A stretch of 64,000 nucleotides of DNA from Euptelea pleiosperma (taxonomy: Eukaryota > Streptophyta > Magnoliopsida > Ranunculales > Eupteleaceae). Shown in pieces: positions 48,320 to 59,337 of the stretch (within the stretch, counting starts at the first letter, position 1; each line of letters begins with the position of its first letter). The DNA is taken from positions 6,971,700-7,035,699 of the forward strand of contig CM068547.1 of NCBI GenBank assembly GCA_035048495.1, read 5' to 3'. The translations under genes were made by a program, and so were the position numbers. The notes under the pieces were generated by a model. That model worked only from the letters and a program-made list of their open reading frames with translations, searched no databases and was not told the DNA's origin.

Positions 48320-48637
48320 CATGGTTTAAAAAACGACCATTATAACGAAAATAGTGGCCGTTGTAACGGATCCAGACCTACCCCATTATGTTATGAACTG
48401 TCTTAATGCTCAGAAAATAACGGTTGTTATTTTCGTATAACGGCCGTTATAACAGTTATTTTATGAAAAAAAATTGTGAAAAAACAACTGTTATTTTCCA
48501 TTATAAATTTTATTCAAATTTTGAACTTTAGCATCGCTTTTCGCCATTTTTGCCCCTTACGTTACAATTCGTTATAACGGAATGAACGGTAATACCCCAG
48601 ACCGTTGCACTGTTATAACGGACCCATTTAAACCTTG
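48320..48637. mobile_element. hAT-type MITE, CATGGTTTAAA family, 8-bp TSD
   Basis: It starts CATGGTTTAAAAAACGACC and ends CATTTAAACCTTG. It is flanked by GTTTAGCC on both sides. It lies in the intron of copy A. Confidence 0.85.
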
Positions 48638-48808
48638 GTTTAGCCCATCCCTTGGTAGACATTCATACAAAAAAATCAGCTTGTTTGATGATTTTAAACG
48701 TTGGTTTTAGTACTACTAATAATGGCTGAATCCAACAGCTAGAATCACGCCTTAGAAAGTTCTAAAATTTAATATAATGATCACAAACCAGGATGATTTT
48801 TGGTGTGT

Positions 48809-49171
48809 GGGTCAGGCTCAGCGGACACATAATTTCACAAACAATTTTGGTGTACCCAAATAAAAGAAAAATCAATGACTGATTATTGGTGAGGATGATC
48901 TCCTCACCATATAGATCACCCCTACAAAAAATCATCCCATTCTGAAATTTCTAACACCATCAAATGTAGATTTCAAGTTAACAATAAAAAATAGACGGTC
49001 TATAATTATTCAGCTTGTAAACCATGCAATGAATATAAGAATGATTTGAATTTTTGTGAGGGTGATCTCCTCACCAAAAATCAGCCCATTCCAAAACTTC
49101 TGATTTATATATTGGACCCCGGAGAATTTTTTTTTTTTTTTTTTTGTGAAAATGTGTGCGTTGAACCTGAC
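48809..49171. mobile_element. Mutator-like MITE, GGGTCAGG family
   Basis: It starts GGGTCAGGCTCAGCGGACAC and ends GTGTGCGTTGAACCTGAC. Internal GATGATCTCCTCACC and GATCTCCTCACCAAAAATCAG face each other. It contains a T run at 49125-49145. The TSD is unclear. Confidence 0.65.
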
Positions 49172-49763
49172 GCATCCACAAATGGGTAGACAAAACACAC
49201 ATGTTGTCAGTGGGACCAGAGGGCAGCCGTGAGTAACAAAAATGCGCTAGCTGACACCAAAAACGTCAGCTATAGTTTGTTACATCTTTTTCCAATAGTA
49301 TTTGGTTCTCTTGTTGCCCTGTTCTTCTAAAACTGATGGTGCATTTCTGGTGTACAGACTCTAGAGCTCCTGCTTCGCATTTGGGCTGTGCAAGTTAACA
49401 TCAAGGATGCCAACGGTCTGACGGCCCTGGATATCTTACTACTGCAACCTCCAAGTCATGAACCCATCAATGTGGAAATCGAACATTTACTTCGCCTTGC
49501 CGGAGTCCGAAGGGCCCAAGATTCTATACCTATGTTACCACGTTTAAAATTCTTGAACTACATTTACACAAACGAGGATGAAGTTTTGACGAACGAACAT
49601 TGGAATGCAGTATTGGTGTGTGCTAGTCTCATTGCTACAGTAACCTTCCAACTAGGTGTCAACCCACCAAATAACACTACCACCTTCTCGGGGAAACCAC
49701 TCACAAGGGTTTGTGTCGAGTGTCATGAAAGCTAGCTCCTTGTGTATTTGCTCTGTTACATGT

Positions 49764-49769
49764 AATAAA
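49764..49769 (+). terminator. Polyadenylation signal of copy A
   Basis: AATAAA in GTTACATGTAATAAATAAATC. The same 3' UTR sequence follows copies C and D, so it is an inherited 3' end signal. Confidence 0.55.
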
Positions 49770-51340
49770 TAAATCTACTTTTACGTACAGGGTGTTACTT
49801 TCTCTTAATTTCGTTTTGGATATCACGGTGGTTTCTCTCCTCACAACTCTCTCTATCTACTTCATATGCCAGTGGAGGGATATGTGAGAATATGTGATGA
49901 TCAAGTGAAGATTGTGTTTATCTAATTCATCATAAAGTTTTTTTTATAATAGATATTTTGTTTAAGGGTTATTAAAAAAATAGACAATAAAATATAAGTT
50001 GTAGAACCGATAATGAACTGATGACAAAATATTGAATATTCGAAGGCGTTAAAATGGTAAATCTAAATCAAAGCTTAGAGGCATGTAAACACTTCTTGAA
50101 GATAGTCGAAGCTTAAATAATGTACAAAAAATTAACGACAGCCCTATTTCCAGGAGTCAACCAAGTCATGACCATTTTCAAGTCTTTTTTAATACTTGCA
50201 CAGCACACGAAGACCGGAGAACATAATCTCTTTTCCCGAATACCCAATAAAAATTCAAAAACCAAGAAAAGAACTTTGATCTTAAAACAAAAAATAATAA
50301 AAAAATCTTTAATCTTTGAAAAATCTACTCAAGCTCTTTCAAATGATAATCATCAAGTGTATTTTCATTTTAGCATTTTGGTGGCTTTATATAGACTTTT
50401 AAAGGTTAGTAAATGAGTCACCAAATATTTTTAATTGAGCCTTAAGTAAACCTATAACTCTTAGATAACTTAAAAGATTCAAAACTTCCAAACAAGCTTT
50501 AAAATGATCGTTCCGATGTTTGGCCCACCTTTTGATGGATCTGCAGACCAATAATTAGTTTGATTGGTGATTTTTAGTCGTTAGATTTTAATATCTCAAA
50601 TAATACTTGAATCTCACGGCTAAAAGTACTCTACCTAGGAGACTAAAACCAACAACTAGAAAATACCAATTGAGCTGATTTTTGGTGTAGGTCCACCTTA
50701 CAATAATCAAAATATCCATACAGTCAGTCATATCGAAGAGGGTGCCACATGGCACATAGATCGGCCTTTACAGAAAAATTCCCTAAATAGCGTTCTGGAA
50801 ATATTGGTGAGTGTAGACATCGGGTCGTATATACTCGAGAATATAGGACATAAGGACTTCTGCATCTAATTTTTCCAAGAATGCAGGCCTCGTTAGGGAA
50901 AAATCTATCATTATGACTATTGTATCAAATTTTGATGCAGAAGTCCCGCCCACTGCTTCCCTGAATGTTTGGTCCAAATCTTGGTGGACCTACACACCAA
51001 AAATCAGTGTGATTATTGATTCATTGCCATTGAATTTGAGCACTTTTTCATCGTGGACTTGGAACCAACTCTTAGGCCTGTTCATTAAGCTCATCATGAA
51101 GAAGTGCTCAAATCCTATGGCTAGAGATCACCAATCATGCTGATTTTTTGTGTGTAGGTCTATCATAGTGTGAGGCAAACATTGAAGGCACAAGTGGGCT
51201 AGAACGAGTCTACTATGTGGCAAATTGAGGGAATTCTGCATCAAAGAACAGCCCCCTCCCCTCCCCCTCCCCCTCCCCGGGTGCTAGTATCATCAACCCT
51301 AAAGGTAACCTCGTTACTTTTTTAAAAGCATGAGAAAAAA
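49770..51340. other. Intergenic spacer A-B with foldback elements
   Basis: No gene was seen. Two foldbacks, about 50505-50760 and 50940-51190, each have GATGTTTGGCCCA- or GAATGTTTGGTCCA-like words mirrored at the other side. 51251-51280 is a C-rich simple tract. Confidence 0.55.
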
Positions 51341-51687
51341 GGGCCAAGGTTCACAACCACTTTGGCATACCCAAATAGAAGATGAATCGATGGCTGATTT
51401 TTGGTGAGGATGATCTCATCACCATATAGATCACCCCAACAAAATATCAGCCCATTCTAAAATTTCTAACCCTATCGAATGTGGTTTTCAAATTAGACAG
51501 TAAAAATGGACGGGCTATAATTCTTCAACATCTAAACCAGTCTATGAATATTGGAATGATTTGAATTTTTGTGAGAATGATCTCCTCATCGTACAGATCA
51601 TCTCTCCAAAAATCAGCCACTGATTGATCATCTTCTATGGGGGTTTGCCAACTGATTGTAAAAAATGGTTGCCCCCCAACCTGATCC
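51341..51687. mobile_element. Mutator-like MITE, GGGTCAGG family
   Basis: GGGCCAAGGTTCACAACC at the left mirrors GGTTGCCCCCCAACCTGATCC at the right, with subterminal GATGAATCGATGGCTG and CAGCCACTGATTGATC. The flanks are A-rich, so the TSD is ambiguous. Confidence 0.65.
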
Positions 51688-51697
51688 AAAAAAAACA

Positions 51698-51720
51698 AAC
51701 CCTAAACCCTAAACCCTAAA
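51698..51720 (+). repeat. Short interstitial telomere-like repeat
   Basis: About three CCCTAAA units in a row, the plant telomere motif, about 1.07 kb upstream of copy B. At this length it could also act as a telo-box-like promoter motif. Confidence 0.8.
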
Positions 51721-51739
51721 TCCTTACCATTCTTGGCTC

Positions 51740-52673
51740 TGGTCATCGTCCATCGTACATGCTTTTAAAAAAGTAATGAGGTCACCTTTAAGGCTTTAGC
51801 AAAGCACCCAACGTCAGTAGTACGATGAAACGTTCATTTTTCTTTTATGAAAATAAAAACAAACAAAACCATGAATAACCGGTCTACGAAGATATTGGAG
51901 TCGTCGGTTACACGTATATCGCATTCCTTATTGAAAAAATTAGTCTGTGGAGCATTTTTCCCAGTACAGCATATATAAAGGTGCCATCTTGCCCACTCTT
52001 TCAGGCCCAGTGAACTACGAGTGATTGGCCCAATACTTGATGGACGACCGGCACACCATCAATCAGAGAAAATCAGCTTAATTGGTGATATCTGACAGTT
52101 GGATTTGAAGTTTCTTAGAGAGTGATTTGTGACCCTTGGATTTGAAATTTTTGTATACGTAGATTGAATGGCTATATAGATTAACAATCAGACTGATTTT
52201 TTGGTCTGTAGCTCCATCAGGTAGTGGTTCAATCATCCATGTGTCAGTGGGCCCAAAATAATATGCCAGGTGGTAAATTTAGACGGTCCACAGCTCCACA
52301 TGCAGGAACCAATGATCCACAGACATAAATATTATCTTCTTTCTTTCTTTTTTTTTTATACAATTAGAGAAATGATTTTTTTTTTTAGTGGGCTCCTTAC
52401 CTCTTCCGGTCAACATTTTTGATATGTTGACAGAAATGCCCCTGAAATGACAATAAAGATAGTTTTATTAGAGGGTTATTTCGTCAACACGTGAAAGTGT
52501 TGACAGGAACTGGAAGAGGTAAAAACTAAAAATAAGCCCCATGGGAAAAATCATTTCCTATATAATTAGGGTTATCCTAAAGTTTTCTTTCTTCGTTAGA
52601 TTTGCCTTTTGCTTTCTTCTTTTTTGAGTAAGCACTTTCGACTTTCGAGTTAATTTTGTGCCAACTTTCGGGC
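51740..52673 (+). other. Upstream region of copy B, duplicated at copy D
   Basis: It aligns with 61340-62070 through GAGGTCACCTTTA, AACGTCAGTAGTACGATG, CACTCTTTCAGGCCCAGTG, TGGTGATATCTGACAGTTGG and the AAGCACTTTCGACTTTCGA tract. 52370-52557 is a foldback MITE (AAATGATTTTTTT mirrored by AAAAATCATTT) that is present in B and partly lost in D. It marks the segmental duplication that made B and D. Confidence 0.7.
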
Positions 52674-52680
52674 TATAAAT
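52674..52680 (+). promoter_or_regulatory. TATA box of copy B
   Basis: TATAAAT within GGGCTATAAATCCCCAAT, 112 bases before the ATG. The same word precedes copy D at the same spacing. Confidence 0.6.
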
Positions 52681-52785
52681 CCCCAATAAAAAAATAATAG
52701 TTGAAGACTTGAAGGTGGAAGGGGTGGGTACTGGGTAGGGTTGTTGCTTTGCTATCATTTTCGTTTCTAAGTCTTGAGAGAAGCA

Positions 52786-53968
52786 ATGAATCGGAGGTTA
52801 ATCCGTGCTGCTGCTGAAGCTGCTCAGTCAGGAGATGTAGACTCCTTATATGGATTACTTAGGGATAATCACTTTATTCTTCAGAAGATGGAACGGATTC
52901 CGATATCGGAGACTCCTTTACACACGGCTGCATCGGCTGGGCAAATCCGTATCGCCATCGAAATCATGATATTGATGCCCTCATTAGCAAGAAAGTTAAA
53001 CCAAAATGGGCTTAGCCCCATGCACCTAACTGTGACAAATGGGCACGTAGAGACAGTCAAGAGGTTCCTAGAGATGGACAAAAACCTCGCTTGTGTCAAG
53101 GGAAGGGAGGGGAAAACTCTGCACTGTTCGGCTATCCAAGGGAGCACTGACCTGCGTGAATTGCTCACCTCTTGTCCAGATATTATAAAAGAGTTGACAG
53201 TTGGGAGGGAGACGGCACTTCACCTGGCCGTGAAAAATGACCTATTTGAAGCTTTCAACGCCTTGGTGAATGAGTTGAGAGGGGAAACTAAGGAGATCTT
53301 AAACTCGAAGGATGAGGATGGCAAAACCGTCTTGCACCTAGCAACGGAAAGAAGACAACGCCAGGCAATTCCTATCCTTCTCCTATTAAGCTGCAGTTAT
53401 TAATAGTATTTGCTTCTCTTCTTGATGCATTTCCATTGTACAGATTATAGAGCTCTTGTTTCGCAGCAAGGTAGTGGATGTTAACATCAAGGATACTAAC
53501 GGTCTGACGGCCCAGGATATCTTACTACAAGAACCTGATAATGAGGAAATCATACATTTATTTCGCTTTGCAGGAGCCCGAGGTCCTCTACTTGTGGTAT
53601 CATCACTTATAAGAATATTATGCGTCAACAAGATCAGTGACATTGGGGATGGAGCTTTGACGAGCGATCAACATAATGCAGTATTGGTGTGTGCTAGTCT
53701 CATTGCAACAGTAACGTTCCAACTAGTATTCAGCCCTCCTGGTGGATTTTGGCAGGATGACTTTATACCAAATAACAATACCACCTCAGAGATACCACAC
53801 TATGCCGGACAGTCAATTTTATTTTCTCAGCAACCTCTCTTATTCTATATCATATTTGTTTCCAACTTCATAAGTCTTCTGGTCTCTTCCTCAACTATCA
53901 TTGTCCTCGTATCCAACCGTATGCGCTGCCTCTTTTCGATACCCGTAGCTATAATGATCACTACTTAA
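52786..53968 (+). CDS. Ankyrin-PGG membrane protein, copy B (C-terminally truncated)
   Basis: Exons 52786-53364 and 53444-53968 give 367 residues. Exon 1 carries an N-terminal cap and about five ankyrin repeats (TPLHTAASAGQIRIA, SPMHLTVTNGHVETVK, TALHLAVKNDLFEAF, TVLHLATERRQRQ). Exon 2 has NGLTAQDIL, then the PGG domain: VCASLIATVTFQL, PPGGFWQDDFIP and three membrane spans. The family (ACD6/ITN1-like) acts at membranes in defence and stress signalling. The intron needs a GC donor (CCAG-GCAATT). At 53966 a TAA stops the frame; the next frame carries on with about 45 codons of the expected fourth membrane span, so a small indel has trimmed the C-terminus. The true start is the ATG at 52786, with the same context as in copies A and D. 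It could be a slightly damaged gene or a young pseudogene. Confidence 0.82.
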
Positions 53969-54343
53969 TTATTTGTTATCGGCAATAGCTACCGTGTTCC
54001 CAAACGCACCTCAGATCTTACCATTTGGTTTGGTAATGTTTTCCTGCTTACTCGTATTTTTTCTGATAGTTAAAAGTGATCTAAGAAATAAATAAATCTC
54101 CATATATCTGATAGTAGCTAGTACTGGTTGCATTACTGTTTGTGTTGGCTTATGTGATTTCCAGTTCTGCAGCTGTTGGTCCCCTTATGATCATATTCCT
54201 ATATACTGTGTTGCAAGGGTTTATGTTGAGGGGAAAGCTCCTTTAATAATTAAATCTACTTTTGCCGCAGGTTCTTGAGATGCAGATCTTTTAATTAGTT
54301 TCTTTTTCTTTTTTGTAGGTACCTTCAATTCTTAATTTCTCGT
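53969..54343. other. 3' flank of copy B
   Basis: It holds the frameshifted remainder of the PGG domain (to about 54095, ending SDLRNK then stop) and a 3' UTR related to C and D (GTGTTGCAAGGGTTTATG). There is no separate gene. Confidence 0.6.
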
Positions 54344-55200
54344 TTTTTTTTTTTTTTTTTTTGAAAAGTATACTGTTTTATTAAAAAATGCCTTGGAGGC
54401 TAAGGATGCCTACCAAAACAACTATAGTGAATACAAAGGAAAAGAACATACATCAAAAGAAATAACACAAAAGCCAAACTTCTTCTCCATCCCACCCCTA
54501 GTTCCTTACTATACTAACCAAGTCAGCCCATTTAAAAACCATGTCTTCGAAAGCTATGCCTTTTCCTTCCTCGTACATTTTTGCCTAAATATACACCAAG
54601 GACTTAATCTCAATCACCAGTTGCTCCTCCTTTAGGCTTTTACCTTCAAACACTATTATTCATTTCCCTCCACAAGCCTCATATAATTGCCAATGGAGTT
54701 AACGCCCACATACGCTTTCCAAGACGTCCAAAAGGCTTTCTATTCCAAGAAAAGAATAGCTCTTTCACCGTCCTAGGGACAACCCACAACACCCCAAACT
54801 CCTTAAAAAAATCTGTCCAAATCCTCCACGTGCATCTACAATGTAAGAACAAGTGATCTATTGATTCTCCATTGTGTAAGCAAAGTGGACAATGGTCTAG
54901 TATCCTCACTCCTCTTTTCCATAGAAAATCCATTGTCTGTAGTCTACCTCGAGTTACACATCAAGCTAGAAACCACACCTTCGATGGAGTCTTATTACAC
55001 CATATACTTGCAGTGGGAAAGTCTTCTACTTCTCTCCCTTCCAAAACCCTATAAAGTGAATGAATGGAAATTATGCCTTTGCTATCATAGATCCATTGCC
55101 TAGTGTCATTCTTGAGTTATGAAGAGGAGTCTCTCCCACCTTGATCATAAGATTTGCCAAACGAGGCATCTCTTAGTCGTAAAGCTGACGACGAAAGCCA
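54344..55200 (-). pseudogene. 5'-truncated LINE, 3' part with zinc-binding RT domain
   Basis: On the minus strand CPLCLHNGESIDHLFLHC (54870 region) is the zinc-binding domain at the end of plant L1 RT. The poly(A) end is the T run at 54344-54361, preceded by an AATAAAACAGTATAC-like tail. The 5' border near 55200 is approximate. Confidence 0.75.
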
Positions 55201-55209
55201 AGCTCCCAA

Positions 55210-55520
55210 CTCGATGAGCCACGTGCAACACTCTTAGAGATCACCGACTCTATGGATGTTTGGCCTACCCCTAAGTGGACCTCAATACCAAAAATCAGCC
55301 TCATTAGTGATTTCTAACCTTTGGATTTGAGTACCCTAAATAATGCTCGAATCCAATGGTTAAAAATATTCCCATGAAAAAGGCTACAATCCAACTGTTA
55401 GAAATCACTATTTAGGTTGCTTTTTTTGTTTTGTAGGTCCATCTAAAGATGGGTGCCAATTACATCCATACTATCAGTGGTCTCTAAAAGCGTGCCATAT
55501 GGCTCACACTGTGGTGGTCA
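55210..55520. repeat. Foldback MITE
   Basis: GAGCCACGTGCAACACTCTT at the left is mirrored by AAGCGTGCCATATGGCTC at the right. The ATGTTTGGCC and GGACCT core words are as in other foldbacks of the window. Confidence 0.6.
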
Positions 55521-56007
55521 ATCATCATCGTTGATGACTGACTGATGTTATCAGATTTTACTCAAAATTAGCTCTCGAATGGGCTGTAATTGCCCCTTTC
55601 CATGTACCGGTATATTCCTTAAATTAAAAATGTCACTAGCAGTTATTGAGCCACCGTTGGATTCTCGGGATACACAGCCGAGAAAAAATGGTTCACTTTT
55701 TTGGTTCACTTTTGTTGGTCATCCCGAACATGTTCCTTTGAGAAATATGGCCAAAAAATTGGTTTCGCATCCCGTGCGTATTCAGTTTTTGTGTGCATAC
55801 TCGGTTTTTCGTAAGATTTCAAAGCACACAAATCTTAAGCAAAAAATTTTGATGTGTGCTGGACATCAAATTCAATATTTTTCATTTCCAAAATCGCCTA
55901 CTTGACAAATTGGGTGGTCCCCACTTGATTTGCAAGGAGAATATTCTGTGAATCATGATATCCGTTTGTAAGAGGCGGCTTTTGAATGCCAAACAATATT
56001 GTTTTTG

Positions 56008-56409
56008 GAGTAAAACTTGTGTCACAAGATGTGGCGGAAGCCAGTCACAGCACTCAATACGAGCCACGAGGCACAAGATCAGAGAGCACTGACCGTATGG
56101 ATGTTTGGCCAGTCCCTTGGTGGACCTACAATCAAAAATCAGCCTGATTAGTGATTTCAAACCTTTGGATTTTTGCACCCAAATAATGCTCAATAATGCT
56201 TAAATTCTTACCGTTAAAATCAACCCATGAAAATTACTTCAATCGAATCAGTTAGAAATCACTAATCATGCTGATGTTTTGTGTACCGGTCCACCAAGGG
56301 ACTGGCCAAACATCCATACGTTCATCGACCTCTAATAATATGCCACGGGGCTCGTATTGTTTGCTGTGACCGGCTTCCGTCATAACATCTTGTGAGACAA
56401 GTTTTACTC
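56008..56409. mobile_element. Mutator-like MITE, GAGTAAAAC family, 9-bp TSD
   Basis: Ends GAGTAAAACTTGTGTC and ACAAGTTTTACTC form a 13-bp perfect TIR that continues imperfectly. TTGTTTTTG lies on both sides (55999-56007 and 56410-56418). It is the reference copy of the family here. Confidence 0.9.
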
Positions 56410-56418
56410 TTGTTTTTG

Positions 56419-57194
56419 ATAAGTTTTGGAGAGGTTCGAGGGACCACCTTTTTTTGCACGAATAATTGCATTAATGCTCTTGGGCGTGGATTCCAAGAAT
56501 CTAACGGATCCACGGCTGAGATCATTAGTGAACTTATTAGTTCACTTTTGAAGATCCCCTAAGCCCGACTCCCTTTTGATAATGGGCATTTGGAAGATTG
56601 TTATCAGGATATTTGAAATCTATTAATTTTTCCTACTCCATAAGTATTATGTGAGAAAAAGATTGATGACTGTACATAAAGTAGTACGTACTCGAGTTGT
56701 AGAATACAACAGCTACGTCGCGTGCCGAATCTTGTTCTCTTTGAGATCAGGGGTGTAACTGCAAGGTCTTAGTTCTGTATTGATTAATCTCTAGGCGTTG
56801 GATCTTTGTACCTCAAATACTGCTCAAATTCACACAGTCGAGATCAACCCGTGAAAATAAGTCCAATACAATGCCTATAAATCACTAAGCAGGCTGATTT
56901 TTGGTTTGTAGGTCCACTTAGGAATTGGCCAAACATCCATACTGTCAGTCCTATAAGAGTGTGCCACGTGGCTCATATTGTGTCTTGTAACGGGAGCCTA
57001 TCATTTTAGGGCGGTAACTGGAGCCCGACCCAGGAAATATTCGTAAAGACTAGAATGTAGACATCGGGCCGTATATCCTGGACAATACAGGCCGTATTGG
57101 TATCAAACCCAAGGTAAACATCCTCGTCTCTAGTCATCGTCAACTATATATGCTTTTACCATTTTAACACGCGCGCGCAGCACACACTTTTTTC
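56419..57194. other. Intergenic spacer B-C
   Basis: No gene was seen. It contains half of a foldback element at about 56880-56990 (GGTTTGTAGGTCCAC, GGCCAAACATCCATAC, GTGCCACGTGGC) and AT-rich sequence. Confidence 0.5.
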
Positions 57195-57290
57195 TTGTTT
57201 TTTTTCTGAAGGTAAAAGAGCTTTATTAAGGGCTTGGAGGCTGAGTAAGCCTACCAAGACACCAAAAGAGTTAAACAATGTTCCAAACTA
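57195..57290 (-). repeat. LINE 3' end fragment
   Basis: Antisense T run, then AGCTTTATTAAGGGCTTGGAGGCT and AAGCCTACCAAG. This matches the LINE 3' tails at 54350 and 58630. Confidence 0.6.
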
Positions 57291-57310
57291 TGTTATAAAA
57301 CTCGCCGAGC

Positions 57311-57499
57311 CCAAACTATGTTTTAAAACTCGCCGAGCCGACTCGGGACTCTGCCGAATCGACTCGGTACCCGGTCGAGTCGACTCGATCGTATTTCGAG
57401 TCAACTCGGCATAATGACTCGCCGAGTCGACTCCCGAGTCTTCGAGGTGACTCGACTCAATGGTCTTCCAAGTCGAGTCCGAGTTCCGAGTTTTAAAAC
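57311..57499. repeat. GACTCG-rich foldback element
   Basis: GTTTTAAAACTCG at the left is mirrored by CGAGTTTTAAAAC at the right; the interior is nearly all GAGTCGACTCG words. A partial extra left end lies at about 57287-57310. Confidence 0.7.
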
Positions 57500-57619
57500 A
57501 GAGGCTCCAAAGGATAGCAAACCAAGAAAACCCAAAAACACAACCTACCACCCAAAAAACATGGATGAACAGCAAAACACGATATCCTCAAGTCTAACAT
57601 CCCTCCTTGCTGTGAAGCA

Positions 57620-59216
57620 ATGAATCAGAGGTTAACCCGTGTTGCAGAAGCCGCTTAGGCGGGAGATGTAGACGCCTTATATGCATTAGTTGGGGAAGAC
57701 CACTTTATTCTTCAAGAGATAGATCGAATTCCGTTTTGGGAGACTCCTTTACACACAGCTGCATCGGTTGGGCAAACTGATTTCGCCATAGAGATCATGA
57801 CACTGATGCCCTCGTTTGCAAGAAAATTAAACCAAGATGGTCTTAGCCCCATGCACCTAGCTGTGCTAAATGGCCGGGTAGAGACAGTCAAGAGGCACCT
57901 AGCGATCGACAATGACCTCGCTTGTGTCAAGGGAAGGGAGTGGAAAACTCCCCTACACTACTGTGCGGCGATCGAAGGGAGAAGTGACATTTTGTGTGAA
58001 TTAATATCCGCTTGTCCCGATTCTGTTAAAGAATTAACAGTTCGAACGGAGACGGCTTTTCACCTTGCCATGAAATATAACCAGTTTGAAGCCTTCAAAG
58101 TCTTGGTGAATGGGCTGATCAGTTGGGAAAATAAGAAGATCTTAAACTGGAAGGATGAGGATGGCACTACCGTTTTGCACCTAGCAACGTCTAGACAACA
58201 ACGCCAGGCAATTCCTTATCTCCTTTCTTCTCCTAATTTTTCTTTAGTTAATAATTTGTATTACTTGTTATTAATAGTATTTCCATGTACAGACTCTAGA
58301 GCTTCTGCTTCGCAGCAAGGTTGTGGATCGAAGTTAACATCAAGAATGCCAACGGTCTGACAGCCATGGATATCTTACAACAACTTCCAAGTCATGAACC
58401 CAACAATATTGAGGAAATCAAACATTTACTTCGCGATGCCGGAGCCCGAAGGACACATGATCCTGTACCTATGTTATTAATTTTAATAGACTTGGTCCAC
58501 CGTTTCATGGGCAGTGCAGGTGGATCTTTGACGGGCGACCATTGGAATTCAATATTGGTGTGTGCTAATCTAATTGCAACAGTATCCTTCCAACTAGGAG
58601 TCAACCCTCCTAGTGGATTTTTTTATTTTGATAAATAAACTGCTTTATTAAAAGACCCTTAGAGGCTAAGGAAGCCTACCAAGCAATTAAACAGTACAAA
58701 GAAAACAAAGCAAAGAAATACAAAGCGCACCTAACAAAAATGCGCACATCCCCCCTAATCTCGATCCTTACCAACCAACTCTGTCCATTTGAATACTACA
58801 TCCTCAAAAAATATCCCTTTCCCTTCCCTCCTAGTGGATTTTGGCAGGATGACTTTATACCAAATAAGAATACCACCTCCTCCTATAATGCCACTACTCC
58901 ATCAGCGACACCGCACACTGCCGGGGATTCAATTCTAAGTTCTCAGCATCCTCTCTTACACAGTTTCGTAATAGCTTTCAATTTGATAAGTCTTGTCTTG
59001 TCTTCGCACATGATTATGATCCTTATCACCATCCGTATGCGCTGGCTCCTTTCGATACCCTTATCTATAATGATGTGTAATTATGTGATGTCCACATATG
59101 CTACCATGTCCCCAGAAGCATCTAATCTCTTAGTATATGATATCATGATACTTTTCTTGGTCTTATTAGTTATCCTTAGACTGTTAATATTCATATTGAT
59201 CAGGTCTAAGAAATAG
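57620..59216 (+). pseudogene. Ankyrin-PGG gene, copy C (broken)
   Basis: The ATG at 57620 opens MNQRLTRVAEAA and then TAG at 57656 stops it; CAG is expected. Beyond the stop the ankyrin repeats are whole to the GC donor (exon 1 57620-58207). Exon 2 starts at 58293. Four extra bases near 58326-58331 (GTGGATCGAAGTTAAC against GTGGAAGTTAAC in D) shift the frame. The PGG domain is then split by a 204-bp LINE insertion (58622-58825) with a 17-bp TSD. The rest (FWQDDFIPNKNTTSS and three membrane spans, ending at 59216) is open. The leader diverges from the other copies about eight bases before the ATG, so the TATA region is missing. There are at least three independent lesions. Confidence 0.88.
58622..58825 (-). 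mobile_element. 5'-truncated LINE inserted in the PGG domain of copy C
   Basis: CCCTCCTAGTGGATTTT is present at 58605-58621 and 58826-58842, a perfect 17-bp TSD. The insert begins with a T-rich antisense poly(A) tail, TTTATTAAAAG and GAGGCTAAGGAAGCC, the LINE 3' end seen elsewhere here. Confidence 0.93.
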
Positions 59217-59331
59217 ATAATTTCTAGTTCTGCAGGTGTTTGTTTCGTTCCCTTATCATCTTTCCGACCCGCTTTTTTGCAAGGGTTTATATTGAGTACG
59301 TGTTTCCTTTTGTATTTGCTCTTTTACATGT

Positions 59332-59337
59332 AATAAA
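59332..59337 (+). terminator. Polyadenylation signal of copy C
   Basis: AATAAA in TTACATGTAATAAATACA, equivalent to the signals after A and D. Confidence 0.5.

Larger units (their letters stand above)
46677..49735 (+). pseudogene. Ankyrin-PGG gene, copy A (broken)
   Basis: The ATG at 46677 opens MNRRSTRAAQAAEARDID and the first ankyrin repeat (TPLHAAASAGQTHFA). At 46916-46923 AGCT is duplicated, shifting the frame; ankyrin repeats continue in the next frame from 46924 (GHVETVKRLLEMD, TALHLAVKNEQFEAF). At about 47229 roughly 40 bases are missing relative to B-D. That removes the end of exon 1 and the GC splice donor used by the others. The intron is swollen by repeats to about 2.1 kb. Exon 2 starts at 49358 (TLELLLR) and reads through NGLTALDI and ALVCASLIATVTFQLGVNPP-like sequence. 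It then loses the PGGFWQDDF motif and all later membrane spans. It is not functional. Confidence 0.85.

Noticed and set aside
57288..57575. ORFs across the GACTCG-rich block
   Set aside because: They result from the foldback repeat and have no recognisable protein sequence.
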